Positions 1 to 8,687 of a DNA stretch of 64,000 bases are shown piece by piece. A model generated the notes under the pieces. The model saw only the letters and a list, made by a program, of their open reading frames with translations, made no database searches and was not told the DNA's origin. The position numbers and the translations under genes are program-made. Numbering within the stretch: the first letter of the stretch is position 1; every line of letters starts with the position of its first letter. Source of the stretch: Thiodiazotropha sp040507225 (GTDB lineage: Bacteria > Pseudomonadota > Gammaproteobacteria > Chromatiales > Chromatiaceae); assembly GCA_040507225.1 (NCBI GenBank), contig JBEVVG010000001.1:992001-1056000 (forward strand). Reading direction: 5' to 3'.

Positions 1-363
1 CAGCCGACTTGCCAGCGACCCCCCTTCATGACCGGGAAAGTTACGGTTGAGATCACGACGGTCCGGGAGGTAGCGCGAGTGCTGAATCACCCCGTACACA
101 TTGACGATGGGAATGGTGATCAGGGTGCCGTGCAGGCGGGACAGTATCTTCTGCTTGAGAATCCGCCGGATGATTTCAACACCATTGAGTTCATCACCGT
201 GAATCGCGGCGCTGACGAACAGCCTGGGGCCCGGCTTTTTTCCCCGCCAGACCTGAATCGGCATACTCAGCGGGGTGTGGGTCGGTGACTTGGCGATCGG
301 CAGATCGAGGTTGACCCTTGCTCCAGGTGGAATCTCGACCTCGCCGATCTTCATTATGGTCAT
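1..363 (-). CDS. Succinylglutamate desuccinylase/aspartoacylase family protein (partial, C-terminus outside window)
   Basis: The N-terminal 121 codons are open to the window edge. The translation contains an HGDE motif at about residues 55-58, followed by NGVEIIRRIL, and later DRRDLNRNFPG. These are the zinc-binding and substrate-binding signatures of the M14-like carboxypeptidase fold used by succinylglutamate desuccinylase and aspartoacylase. Family members remove acyl groups from amino acids; the actual substrate here is unknown. The start ATG lies 2 bases after the rimK stop (a second in-frame ATG is 3 codons further), so the gene is probably cotranscribed with rimK and the rimB-like gene. 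That position suggests a job linked to protein or peptide glutamylation, which is inference. Confidence 0.85.
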   Translation of the reverse strand, partial: MTIMKIGEVEIPPGARVNLDLPIAKSPTHTPLSMPIQVWRGKKPGPRLFVSAAIHGDELNGVEIIRRILKQKILSRLHGTLITIPIVNVYGVIQHSRYLPDRRDLNRNFPGHEGGSLASRL

Positions 364-365
364 GC

Positions 366-1271
366 TCAACCCTTACCCTTGGTTCGGGTGCGATGAGGTT
401 GGGCATTTCGCTCGATGAACTCGATAATCAATCCCGCCACATCCTTCTGCGTGGCCTTCTCGATACCCTCCAATCCCGGAGTCGAATTCACTTCCATGAC
501 CAGCGGACCACGCTCCGAGCGCAGAATATCGACACCGGCCACGTTCAGCCCCATCACCTTGGCGGCGCGGACCGCCGTGGCTCGCTCCTTGGGACTGATC
601 TTGATCAGTTCCGCACGCCCGCCGCGATGCAGATTGGAACGGAACTCGCCTTCCGGCGCCTGGCGCTTCATTGCCGCCACCACCTTCCCGTCAATCACAA
701 AGCAGCGGATGTCCGCTCCGCCGGCTTCCTTGATGTACTCCTGGATCAGGATGTTGGCCTGCAGGCCCATGAAGGCCTCGATGACGGATTCAGCGGCCTT
801 CTTGGTCTCCGCAAGCACCACCCCAATTCCCTGGGTTCCCTCCAGCAGTTTGATCACCAGGGGAGCGCCCCCCACCATCTTAATCAGATCCTGTATATCG
901 TCCGGTGAATGGGCGTAACCGGTGATCGGCATTCCGACACCGTCCCGAGACAACAGTTGCAGCGAACGCAATTTGTCACGTGCCCGCGAGATGGCTACGG
1001 ATTCGTTTGCGGGGAAAACCCCCATCATCTCGAACTGGCGCAGCACGGCGGTGCCGTAGAAGGTGATCGAGGCGCCGATACGCGGGATCACCGCATCGTA
1101 ATCAAGAAGTCGCTCACCCCGGTAATGGACCTCGGGCTTCATCGCACTGGTATTCATGTAACAGCGCAGGGTATCGATCACTCTCGGCTCATGCCCACGC
1201 GCCTTACAGGCTTCCACCAGGCGTTGGGTAGAGTAGAGCTTCGGGTTTCTGGAGAGAATGGCTATCTTCAT
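366..1271 (-). CDS. rimK: Ribosomal protein S6--L-glutamate ligase RimK
   Basis: A 301-residue ATP-grasp ligase that adds glutamate residues to the C-terminus of ribosomal protein S6. The N-terminus MKIAILSRNPKLYST is typical of RimK, as are the ATP-grasp segments PLVIKLLEGTQGIGV (about residues 137-151) and the metal/ATP-binding MEVNSTPGLEGIE near residue 260. Length equals the family norm. It sits in a minus-strand group: rimB-like protease gene upstream (19-base gap) and a desuccinylase-type gene downstream (2-base gap). In Pseudomonas a rimA-rimB-rimK operon alters ribosome composition, so a similar post-translational tuning of ribosomes is the likely role. Confidence 0.95.
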   Translation of the reverse strand: MKIAILSRNPKLYSTQRLVEACKARGHEPRVIDTLRCYMNTSAMKPEVHYRGERLLDYDAVIPRIGASITFYGTAVLRQFEMMGVFPANESVAISRARDKLRSLQLLSRDGVGMPITGYAHSPDDIQDLIKMVGGAPLVIKLLEGTQGIGVVLAETKKAAESVIEAFMGLQANILIQEYIKEAGGADIRCFVIDGKVVAAMKRQAPEGEFRSNLHRGGRAELIKISPKERATAVRAAKVMGLNVAGVDILRSERGPLVMEVNSTPGLEGIEKATQKDVAGLIIEFIERNAQPHRTRTKGKG

Positions 1272-1290
1272 GACGCCTCCTGACGTTGTT

Positions 1291-1743
1291 TTATTTTCGC
1301 TGGGATCTGCCGGGCTTGCCGCACAAATACGACGAAGCCGGATCCACCATGAACCGCCCCGCCATGGCAGTGCGTCCCAGCAACATGCGAAATTTCATCG
1401 AATCCCGATTGGTCAAAGTCATCTCGATCGGCCATCTCACCTTGCCCAGCTGGGCAAAGGTTCTGATTACATAGCGCTTTTCCTGATGACCTCCGGAATC
1501 TGAAACCACGCGTTCATCGATGACCTCGGCAGTACACCAGCGTTCGAACTCGGTATTCTTCTGCAGCGGATGAATTCCGAAGCGCACCAGAGTCTTGTCA
1601 TCCTGAGTATAGGTTTCAAGGGAAAAGGCGTGCAGCGCTGAGGTGCGTGCACCCGTGTCGATCTTGGCCTTGATGTGGGGAATACCCAGTTCCGGCAAAC
1701 TGAGCCATTCCCGCCAACCGATCGGTATGAGTTTGTGTTTCAT
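1291..1743 (-). CDS. rimB: RimB-like retropepsin-fold protease (ATP-dependent zinc protease family)
   Basis: A 150-residue protein with the short motif KIDTGARTSALHA at residues 27-39, where D29-T30-G31 is the aspartic-protease triad of the retropepsin-like family (COG4067 type), plus a LLGRTAM motif near the C-terminus. Proteins of this family lie next to rimK in many proteobacteria and modulate S6 glutamylation in Pseudomonas. The family label zinc protease is historical; no HExxH motif is visible. The gene starts the rim cluster and is divergent from mfd across a 189-base gap. Function is inferred from motif plus context. Confidence 0.85.
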   Translation of the reverse strand: MKHKLIPIGWREWLSLPELGIPHIKAKIDTGARTSALHAFSLETYTQDDKTLVRFGIHPLQKNTEFERWCTAEVIDERVVSDSGGHQEKRYVIRTFAQLGKVRWPIEMTLTNRDSMKFRMLLGRTAMAGRFMVDPASSYLCGKPGRSQRK

Positions 1744-1932
1744 GTAACGGGATGGTTTCTTTATGAACGCTTACCCGAACAGTATAATCCCAGCAACGCG
1801 ATTTGGGCGAGTTTTGACGCTTCCGACACATGGCGGCTGGATGATGATCACCCTGATCAGCGCGCTTTCACCTGCAACGCAATACGCATCTGTGCGAGAA
1901 TGCGCATCCAATGATGTGCCCGTAAATTTCTC

Positions 1933-4900
1933 ATGAACCATTCTTCCGACGCCAACCGCTCACCACTCTCTCCGCAGTTAGCACAAGCATCCGGTGAACG
2001 CCTGCAATGGGGCGGTTTGCATGGATGCAGTGCATCCCTGGCGATTGCCAACGCAGCGCGTGAATATCCGGGGTTGATCCTGGTTGTGACACCTGACATG
2101 CAGTCGGCTTCGCGTCTGGAGCAGGAACTCTGTTTTTTCCTGGGTGATGCACAGGTACCGGTGGTTAATTTTCCGGACTGGGAGACCCTGCCCTATGATC
2201 TTTTCTCTCCGCTACCGGAGTTGATCTCCCAGCGCCTGCTGACCCTCAACCGCCTGCCGAAGATGAGCCGGGGTCTACTGGTTACTCCGGTATCGACCCT
2301 GATGCAGCGGCTGGCGCCCCGACAGTTTCTGGATGCGCACTGCCTGATCATCGAGACCGGACAGCAACTGAATATCGAGGAAACCCGGCAGCGTCTGGAA
2401 CAGGGTGGATATCAATGCGTTTCACAGGTCTTTTCCCACGGCGAATTCGCGGTGCGCGGATCATTGCTGGATATTTTTCCCATGGGCAGTCCGCAGCCTT
2501 TCCGCATCGACCTGTTCGATGACGAGGTCGACACCATCCGCACGTTCGATCCGGAGTCCCAGCGCTCGGATGAGAAGATCGAACGCATCGAACTGCTCCC
2601 CGCCCGGGAATTCCCCCTGGATGAGCCCGGCATCAGCCTGTTCCGGCGCAACTACCGAATCCGCTTCGAGGGCGATCTGCAGAAAAGCCTGATCTACCAG
2701 GACGTATCCGACGGGCGTATACCCAGCGGTCTGGAATACTACCTGCCCCTGTTTTTCGAGCAGACCATGACCCTGTTCGACTATCTGCCGGATCAACACA
2801 TGCTGATCGATTTCGAGGAAACCCGCGCGCAGTGCGGGCGTTTTCTGGACGATGTCAGGGGGCGCTATGAAGAACGTCGTCATGATGTTGAACGCCCGAT
2901 TCTGCCACCCGAGAACCTTTACCTGGGTGAAAACGAACTCTATTCGCAGATCAAGCAGCGTAACCTGATCACGATCAGCACCCACGCCCTGGCCAACCGT
3001 TCAAAGGGCTATGCCGATAGCGTCAACTATGCCACCCGGATGCCGCCGCCGGTGGCCTTTCAGGCCCGCAGCAAAACTCCGGCACTGGCCCTGAAGCAGT
3101 TTCTGGAGGCACCACCCAAGGGTAAGCGTGTGCTGTTCATTGCGGAAGGCGCCGGTCGTCGCGAACTGCTGCAAAGCAGCCTGCGCGATCTGGATATTGC
3201 GGTAAAGCCGGTCGTCAGCTGGCAGGCGTTTCTCGATGGCAAGGAACACCAGGCCCTGTGTGTCGCGCCCCTGGAACAGGGACTTTGGCTGGAAGCACAG
3301 GGTATCGCCCTGATCACCGAAACCCAGCTCTACGGCGAGCGGGTGCGTCAGGAACGACGACGCCGAAAAGTCAGCCAGGACCCGGATCAGATCGTCCGCA
3401 ACCTCACCGAACTGCACATTGGCGCGCCGGTGGTGCATGAAGAGCATGGAGTCGGCCGCTACCTGGGCCTGCAAACCCTGGAGGTGGGCGGTCAGATCAC
3501 GGAGTTCCTCACCCTGGAGTACGCCAAGGGCGACAAGCTGTATGTGCCGGTATCCTCCCTGCACCTGATCAGCCGCTATGCCGGTGCATCTCCCGAGCAG
3601 GCGCCACTGCACCGTCTGGGCGGCGACCAGTGGGACAGGATCAAGCGCAAGGCCGCCAAGCAGATCCGCGATGTTGCAGCCGAGCTGCTGGAGATTTACG
3701 CCCGGCGAGCAGCACGACAGGGGTTGTCCTTTCCTTCACCTGACGCCGAATATCAGGCATTTGCCGCCTCTTTCGAATTCGAGGAGACACCGGATCAACA
3801 GCAGGCCATCGAAGCGGTCCTGCAAGACATGACCGCGGCGCAACCCATGGACCGGGTGGTTTGCGGCGATGTGGGTTTTGGCAAAACCGAAGTGGCGATG
3901 CGGGCGGCATTCCTTGCCACCCAGGGCAGCCGTCAGGTGGCGGTACTGGTGCCGACCACCCTGCTGGCGCAGCAGCACTACCAGAACTTCGCCGACCGGT
4001 TCGCAGATTGGCCGATCCGGGTGGAGAGTTTGTCGCGCTTTCGCACCGGCAAACAGCAGCAACAGGTGCTGGATGGCCTGGCCGCGGGAAAAATCGACAT
4101 CGTGGTCGGCACCCACAAACTGCTCTCAGAAGGGGTCAAATTCGACAACCTGGGGCTGGTGATCATCGATGAGGAACACCGGTTTGGGGTTCGCCACAAG
4201 GAACGCCTCAAGGCCCTGCGCAGCGAGGTTGACCTGCTGACCCTCACCGCGACCCCGATCCCCCGTACCCTGAACATGGCCATGTCGGGGATGCGGGATC
4301 TGTCGATCATCGCCACTCCACCGGCCCTGCGCCATCCGGTCAAGACCTTTGTCAGTCAGTGGAACGATAACCTGATCCGTGAAGCCATGCAGCGAGAACT
4401 GAAACGTGGCGGGCAGATCTATTTCCTGCACAACGAGGTCAGCACCATCGAAAACATGGCGCAACGTCTGGAGACTTTGATGCCGGGCGTACGCCTGCAG
4501 GTCGCCCACGGACAGATGCGCGAACGCCAACTCGAAGGCATCATGCGGGATTTCTACCATCAGCGCTTCAGTCTGCTGGTGTGTACCACGATCGTGGAAA
4601 GCGGCATCGACGTGCCCACTGCCAACACCATCATCATCAATCGTGCCGACAAACTGGGTCTGGCCCAGTTGCACCAGATCCGCGGCCGGGTGGGACGCTC
4701 CCACCACCGGGCCTACGCCTATCTGCTTGCGCCCCCCCCGGGGAGCATCACCTCGGACGCCAAGAAGCGCCTCGAGGCGATCGAGTCGCTGGAGGACCTC
4801 GGCGCGGGCTTTACCCTGGCCACCCATGACCTGGAGATCCGCGGCGCCGGGGAACTGCTCGGTGAAGAGCAGAGCGGACAGATCCATGAAATCGGCTTCT

Positions 4901-5418
4901 CACTCTACACGGAACTTCTGGAGCGGGCGGTGAGCGCCTTGAAATCGGGTCGTCAACCGGAACTGGACCGCCCTCTGGATCATGGCACTGAGATCGAACT
5001 CAACATCCCCGCCCTGCTGCCCGAGGATTACCTTCCAGACGTACACAGCCGCCTGGTGCTCTACAAACGCATCGCGAGTGCCCGGGACGCCGGTGAACTG
5101 CGTGACCTGCAGGTCGAGATGATCGACCGCTTCGGTCTGCTGCCGGAACCGACCAAGAACCTGTTTGCAATCACTGAACTGAAACTGCGCGCTCACCCCC
5201 TCGGCATCCGCAAAATCGAAGCGGGCGCAAAAGGCGCGAGACTGCTGTTCGATGAATCACCAAAACTCGATCCGGCCAGGCTGATCCTGTTGATCCAGCA
5301 GCAACCCCAGCGTTACCGGCTCGATGGGGGGGACAAACTCCGTTACCTGGTGACGATGGAGGCCCCTGACGCCCGGGTGAAAAAGATTCATGAACTGCTC
5401 GACATCCTGGTAAACTGA
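1933..5418 (+). CDS. mfd: Transcription-repair coupling factor Mfd
   Basis: A 1161-residue translocase that removes RNA polymerase stalled at lesions and recruits UvrA. The N-terminal UvrB-like region (about 20-340) is followed by the RNA polymerase interaction domain (about 480-560), then a RecG-like helicase core with Walker A GDVGFGKTE (near residue 643), a DEEH box (near 745) and motif VI QIRGRVGRS. The C-terminal TRCF domain follows from about residue 1000. The length is the normal size for Mfd. The start ATG at 1933 is followed by a typical N-terminus. csiV lies 54 bases downstream, as in Pseudomonas and Vibrio. Confidence 0.98.
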   Translation: MNHSSDANRSPLSPQLAQASGERLQWGGLHGCSASLAIANAAREYPGLILVVTPDMQSASRLEQELCFFLGDAQVPVVNFPDWETLPYDLFSPLPELISQRLLTLNRLPKMSRGLLVTPVSTLMQRLAPRQFLDAHCLIIETGQQLNIEETRQRLEQGGYQCVSQVFSHGEFAVRGSLLDIFPMGSPQPFRIDLFDDEVDTIRTFDPESQRSDEKIERIELLPAREFPLDEPGISLFRRNYRIRFEGDLQKSLIYQDVSDGRIPSGLEYYLPLFFEQTMTLFDYLPDQHMLIDFEETRAQCGRFLDDVRGRYEERRHDVERPILPPENLYLGENELYSQIKQRNLITISTHALANRSKGYADSVNYATRMPPPVAFQARSKTPALALKQFLEAPPKGKRVLFIAEGAGRRELLQSSLRDLDIAVKPVVSWQAFLDGKEHQALCVAPLEQGLWLEAQGIALITETQLYGERVRQERRRRKVSQDPDQIVRNLTELHIGAPVVHEEHGVGRYLGLQTLEVGGQITEFLTLEYAKGDKLYVPVSSLHLISRYAGASPEQAPLHRLGGDQWDRIKRKAAKQIRDVAAELLEIYARRAARQGLSFPSPDAEYQAFAASFEFEETPDQQQAIEAVLQDMTAAQPMDRVVCGDVGFGKTEVAMRAAFLATQGSRQVAVLVPTTLLAQQHYQNFADRFADWPIRVESLSRFRTGKQQQQVLDGLAAGKIDIVVGTHKLLSEGVKFDNLGLVIIDEEHRFGVRHKERLKALRSEVDLLTLTATPIPRTLNMAMSGMRDLSIIATPPALRHPVKTFVSQWNDNLIREAMQRELKRGGQIYFLHNEVSTIENMAQRLETLMPGVRLQVAHGQMRERQLEGIMRDFYHQRFSLLVCTTIVESGIDVPTANTIIINRADKLGLAQLHQIRGRVGRSHHRAYAYLLAPPPGSITSDAKKRLEAIESLEDLGAGFTLATHDLEIRGAGELLGEEQSGQIHEIGFSLYTELLERAVSALKSGRQPELDRPLDHGTEIELNIPALLPEDYLPDVHSRLVLYKRIASARDAGELRDLQVEMIDRFGLLPEPTKNLFAITELKLRAHPLGIRKIEAGAKGARLLFDESPKLDPARLILLIQQQPQRYRLDGGDKLRYLVTMEAPDARVKKIHELLDILVN

Positions 5419-5472
5419 TGCGCTGCGTGGAGTTGATCAGAACACAGTGACGGAAACAAAACGGGATTCACA

Positions 5473-6210
5473 ATGACACGAACACGAGGCCTGTTGTGGT
5501 TAATGCTCATTCTGCCCGGGCTTGTCTGGGCCGAGAACGCGGAATCCGAGGCTCCCTGGTACCAGTTCGAGGTATTGGTTTTTCAGCGCATCTCAGCAGG
5601 TGCCGGCTCCACAGAACAATGGCCCGTCGATCCGGGCGTCCCCTCGCAGGAAAATGCCGTCTACCTGTCACGCGGCGAGGCGGTGGTAAACAACAAGGCC
5701 ATTCCCTTCAAGCATTTACCCGCCGAGGAACAGGAACTGGCCGACACCTGGCAAACCCTGCGCAGATCCCGCGACTACCGCCCCTTGTATTTGCTTGCCT
5801 GGCGCCAACCGGTATCAGCGCCTGAGCAGGCCGAAGCGGTCTACTTCAGCCTCTCCTCGGATGACGGCAGCGACCTGCCGAAACTGGAAGGCCGTGTGCG
5901 CTTCGGCATTAAACGCTATCTGCACATGGATGCCGACATACTTCTGCGACTGCCTGCCGTGACTGAACCCGCCCGCCAGGATGACCTCGGATATTCGCCT
6001 GAGCATCGCCTGTATCGCCTGCAGGACAGCCGTCGTATGCGCAGTGGGCAAACGAACTACCTCGATCACCCGGTTCTCGGCGTAATCACACTTGCCTCCC
6101 GGTATGAACCGCCGGTCATCGAACCTTTACCCACCCCGCCGCAGCAAAACTCCGCCCAGCCCACAGCCCCTCAAGCGGTCGAACCGGCACCCGTACCACC
6201 CGCCAACTGA
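5473..6210 (+). CDS. csiV: CsiV-like periplasmic protein
   Basis: A 245-residue secreted protein. Residues 1-20 form a signal peptide with a hydrophobic core and a likely cut after VWA. The mature start has the motif WYQFEVLVFQR, the hallmark of the CsiV/DUF peptidoglycan-binding family, and the C-terminus is a Pro-rich tail. CsiV in Vibrio is a periplasmic peptidoglycan-binding factor needed for activity of the low-molecular-weight penicillin-binding protein response to D-amino acids. Linkage to mfd is conserved in gammaproteobacteria and supports the name. Sequence conservation outside the N-terminal motif is modest. Confidence 0.8.
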   Translation: MTRTRGLLWLMLILPGLVWAENAESEAPWYQFEVLVFQRISAGAGSTEQWPVDPGVPSQENAVYLSRGEAVVNNKAIPFKHLPAEEQELADTWQTLRRSRDYRPLYLLAWRQPVSAPEQAEAVYFSLSSDDGSDLPKLEGRVRFGIKRYLHMDADILLRLPAVTEPARQDDLGYSPEHRLYRLQDSRRMRSGQTNYLDHPVLGVITLASRYEPPVIEPLPTPPQQNSAQPTAPQAVEPAPVPPAN

Positions 6211-6250
6211 TCATTTGAGGCTGAGATTCCGGCGACAGCGGCGACCGGTG

Positions 6251-6877
6251 TCATGGCGAGTCGCCGGGTCGGCCGGCGGCGTCCCTGAACCAATCGGCAA
6301 TGATCTGCGCCCAGCGCCCCATGCTGCGATGTGAGGCGGCGACCACCGCGTCGATACCGCTGCCCAGGATCGGCTCTTCGAGACCCACCCGTTGCAGTGC
6401 CACCAACTCCCGGGGTTTCTCCCGGATCAGGCTCCAGTTGCCTCTAACGATGATCCGATCCCCCACCCAGTCGAACTGCCGAACCATCAGTTCCAGCCGA
6501 TAGTCGGGTTGGCGGCTACCCGGCCAGGGCGAGGTCACGACCGGCCGTTCCGGCATCAACCGTTGCAACTCTTCGCCCAGCACAATTTTGAGATTTTCCT
6601 GAAAGGACCCGGCCCATTGGTCGAATTCGTGAAGTTTCAAACGGTGTTCCGCCACACGTTCGACAATCTGCGGACGGTCCAGGTAGGCGGCGACGGAAAC
6701 CTCTTCCACTCCGAGCATGGAACGATTGAGGGCGGGCATCAGGTCCTGGGCACGAATATTCGGCGCACCCCCATCCAGGCGGTAGAAGCGGGTCGGCTGG
6801 GACGGACTGGCACAACCCGCGAGGAGTATCACAAGCAGTACCATGGAGAGACCACGGTGTTGGATAGACACTTTCAT
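6251..6877 (-). CDS. PqiC-family ABC-transport auxiliary lipoprotein
   Basis: A 208-residue outer- or inner-membrane lipoprotein. A signal peptide ends in the lipobox LAGC with the lipidated Cys at residue 22, followed by the family hallmark RFYRLDG. Such proteins (PqiC, YmbA, DUF330) accompany MCE-protein lipid transport systems and act in the periplasm on phospholipid or apolar compound transfer between membranes. The gene begins 3 bases after the MCE gene stop, so it is the last member of a four-gene operon (permease, ATPase, MCE protein, lipoprotein). The substrate is not shown by the sequence. Confidence 0.9.
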   Translation of the reverse strand: MKVSIQHRGLSMVLLVILLAGCASPSQPTRFYRLDGGAPNIRAQDLMPALNRSMLGVEEVSVAAYLDRPQIVERVAEHRLKLHEFDQWAGSFQENLKIVLGEELQRLMPERPVVTSPWPGSRQPDYRLELMVRQFDWVGDRIIVRGNWSLIREKPRELVALQRVGLEEPILGSGIDAVVAASHRSMGRWAQIIADWFRDAAGRPGDSP

Positions 6878-6880
6878 CGG

Positions 6881-7891
6881 TTACTGTTTTCCCCTGATCA
6901 ATGCCTCGGGATGACGTTCAAGATACTCGGACATGATACGGATGGATCGGGCCGCGGCACCGAGTTCCTGTAACGCGGCCTTCATCTGCTGCACCACCTC
7001 GGAGTCCTCGCGGAGCAACTGGTTTCCGGAATTCGCCAGATCCCCCACCTGTTGAAACGCCGCATCACCGCTGGCCATGGTGCGATCCCAGTTATTGAAG
7101 GCCCTGTCCAGATCCTGTTCCATCCCGGCAATCAACGATTGCACCTGGCTCGCGGCCTGGCGGATCGTGTCCAGACTCTGCTGTGCCTGTAGCAGGGTCT
7201 GGTTGCTGTTTTCCAGGATCTCCGGCGCCTGAAGATCCAGTACCTCGGTCACCGCGTCGAGACGCTCGGCGATGCGCATCATGGCGCCGATAAACTGCTT
7301 CAGATCACCCTGCTCCGCCAATTGGTCGATGCTGTCGAGCATCTCCGAAAGGCGCTGGGTGATCCGCTCTATGGGCAGTTGTTCAATCGCCGTGGCGAGT
7401 TTTTCCATGCCCGACTGTACTGTCGGGATTTCCGGATAGACGCTGTTGGCGCCGATCAGGCGGATTGGTGTCTTGGGCTGAAAATCGAGTTCGATCTCGA
7501 GTTTGCCGGTCACCAGGCTCTGCAGATTGAGGCGCGCCCTCAATCCCTGCTGGATCAGGTCGTGCAGATCCAGCTTGCCTACTTCATCGGTTATGACCCC
7601 GTCCACCTTCACCCGCTCATCCTCGATACCGATGATCACAGGAATGCGAAAGCTCTGTGAATCCCTTGAATAGGTGATCGACATCCGCTCGACCTGACCG
7701 ACCTTGACCCCGCGGAAATTGACCGGAGATCCCACCTGAAGACCCTTTACATCGCCCTCGAAGTAGAGGATAAAACGGGTCGCTTCGTGTGAGAGCTTGC
7801 TTCCGGAGAAGATAAACACCGCTCCCAGCCCCAGCACCAGGCTGGCCAGCACAAAGGAACCGATGAGTGTTGGACTGACCTTGGATGGCAT
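6881..7891 (-). CDS. MlaD/MCE-family periplasmic lipid-transport protein
   Basis: A 336-residue protein with one N-terminal transmembrane helix (about residues 9-29), a single MCE domain (about 38-118, with the GLQVGSPVNFRGVKVGQV signature), and a long C-terminal helical region. It should be anchored in the inner membrane and form a hexameric periplasmic ring that binds lipids. It is longer than E. coli MlaD (about 180 residues) and resembles the longer single-MCE proteins that pair with a PqiC-type lipoprotein. The ATPase gene ends 7 bases upstream. Confidence 0.93.
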   Translation of the reverse strand: MPSKVSPTLIGSFVLASLVLGLGAVFIFSGSKLSHEATRFILYFEGDVKGLQVGSPVNFRGVKVGQVERMSITYSRDSQSFRIPVIIGIEDERVKVDGVITDEVGKLDLHDLIQQGLRARLNLQSLVTGKLEIELDFQPKTPIRLIGANSVYPEIPTVQSGMEKLATAIEQLPIERITQRLSEMLDSIDQLAEQGDLKQFIGAMMRIAERLDAVTEVLDLQAPEILENSNQTLLQAQQSLDTIRQAASQVQSLIAGMEQDLDRAFNNWDRTMASGDAAFQQVGDLANSGNQLLREDSEVVQQMKAALQELGAAARSIRIMSEYLERHPEALIRGKQ

Positions 7892-7898
7892 AATTTCG

Positions 7899-8687
7899 CT
7901 AACCTCCCGCTTCTCCGCGGGTGAGAAATTCCCGTAGTTTGGGATCCTCGGAGCTATCCCTCAGTTCGCGCGGATTGCCCTGGGCAATCAGGGTTTTCGT
8001 TTCCGGATCCAGGAAAATGGCATCATGCCCTATGGCAAAGATACTTGCCAATTCATGGGTGACCACCACGATAGTGGTACCCAGGCTTTCGCTCAGCTCC
8101 AGGATCAGGTCATCCAGGCGTTTCGCGCTCACCGGATCCAGACCGGCAGAGGGTTCATCGAAAAACAGCAGTTCCGGATCCAGCGCCATAGCGCGGGCGA
8201 GCCCTGCGCGTTTCTGCATACCGCCACTGATTTCAGAAGGATAGTAGCGCTCGAATCCCTTGAGTCCCACCAGGCTGAGTTTAAACGACACCAGTTCCCC
8301 GATCTCCCCTGCCGAAAGACGGGTATAGGTCTGCAGAGGCAGGGCCACGTTCTCCGCCAGGGTCATATGAGTCCACAGGGCACCGCTTTGATAAAGCACG
8401 CCCATGCGGCGCATGATCCTGTGACGGCCGTTGCTGTCCAGATCCCAGAATGATTCACCCTGGTAGCGGACCACCCCCTTCGCCGGACGCCTGAGTCCGA
8501 TCAGATGACGTAACAGGGTGCTCTTGCCACACCCGCTGCCACCCATGATGATGAACACGTCACCGCGCTGGATGCTGAAGTTGAGATCCTGCTGGATCAC
8601 CCGTGAACCATAGGCCATGGTCAATCCCTGCACCTCGATATGGGGCTGCTCGGTGAAACTGGAATTCGTGATTGCCGAATGGTTCAT
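7899..8687 (-). CDS. MlaF-like ABC transporter ATP-binding protein
   Basis: A 262-residue ATPase with Walker A GGSGCGKST, ABC signature ISGGMQKRAGLARA and Walker B LLFFDEPSAGLDP. It should energise the permease encoded just upstream in a retrograde or anterograde phospholipid transport complex. An open frame extends 40 codons further upstream, but that part overlaps the permease gene and lacks family similarity. The ATG at 8687 overlaps the permease stop as TGATG, which indicates translational coupling and fixes the start. Confidence 0.93.
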   Translation of the reverse strand: MNHSAITNSSFTEQPHIEVQGLTMAYGSRVIQQDLNFSIQRGDVFIIMGGSGCGKSTLLRHLIGLRRPAKGVVRYQGESFWDLDSNGRHRIMRRMGVLYQSGALWTHMTLAENVALPLQTYTRLSAGEIGELVSFKLSLVGLKGFERYYPSEISGGMQKRAGLARAMALDPELLFFDEPSAGLDPVSAKRLDDLILELSESLGTTIVVVTHELASIFAIGHDAIFLDPETKTLIAQGNPRELRDSSEDPKLREFLTRGEAGG

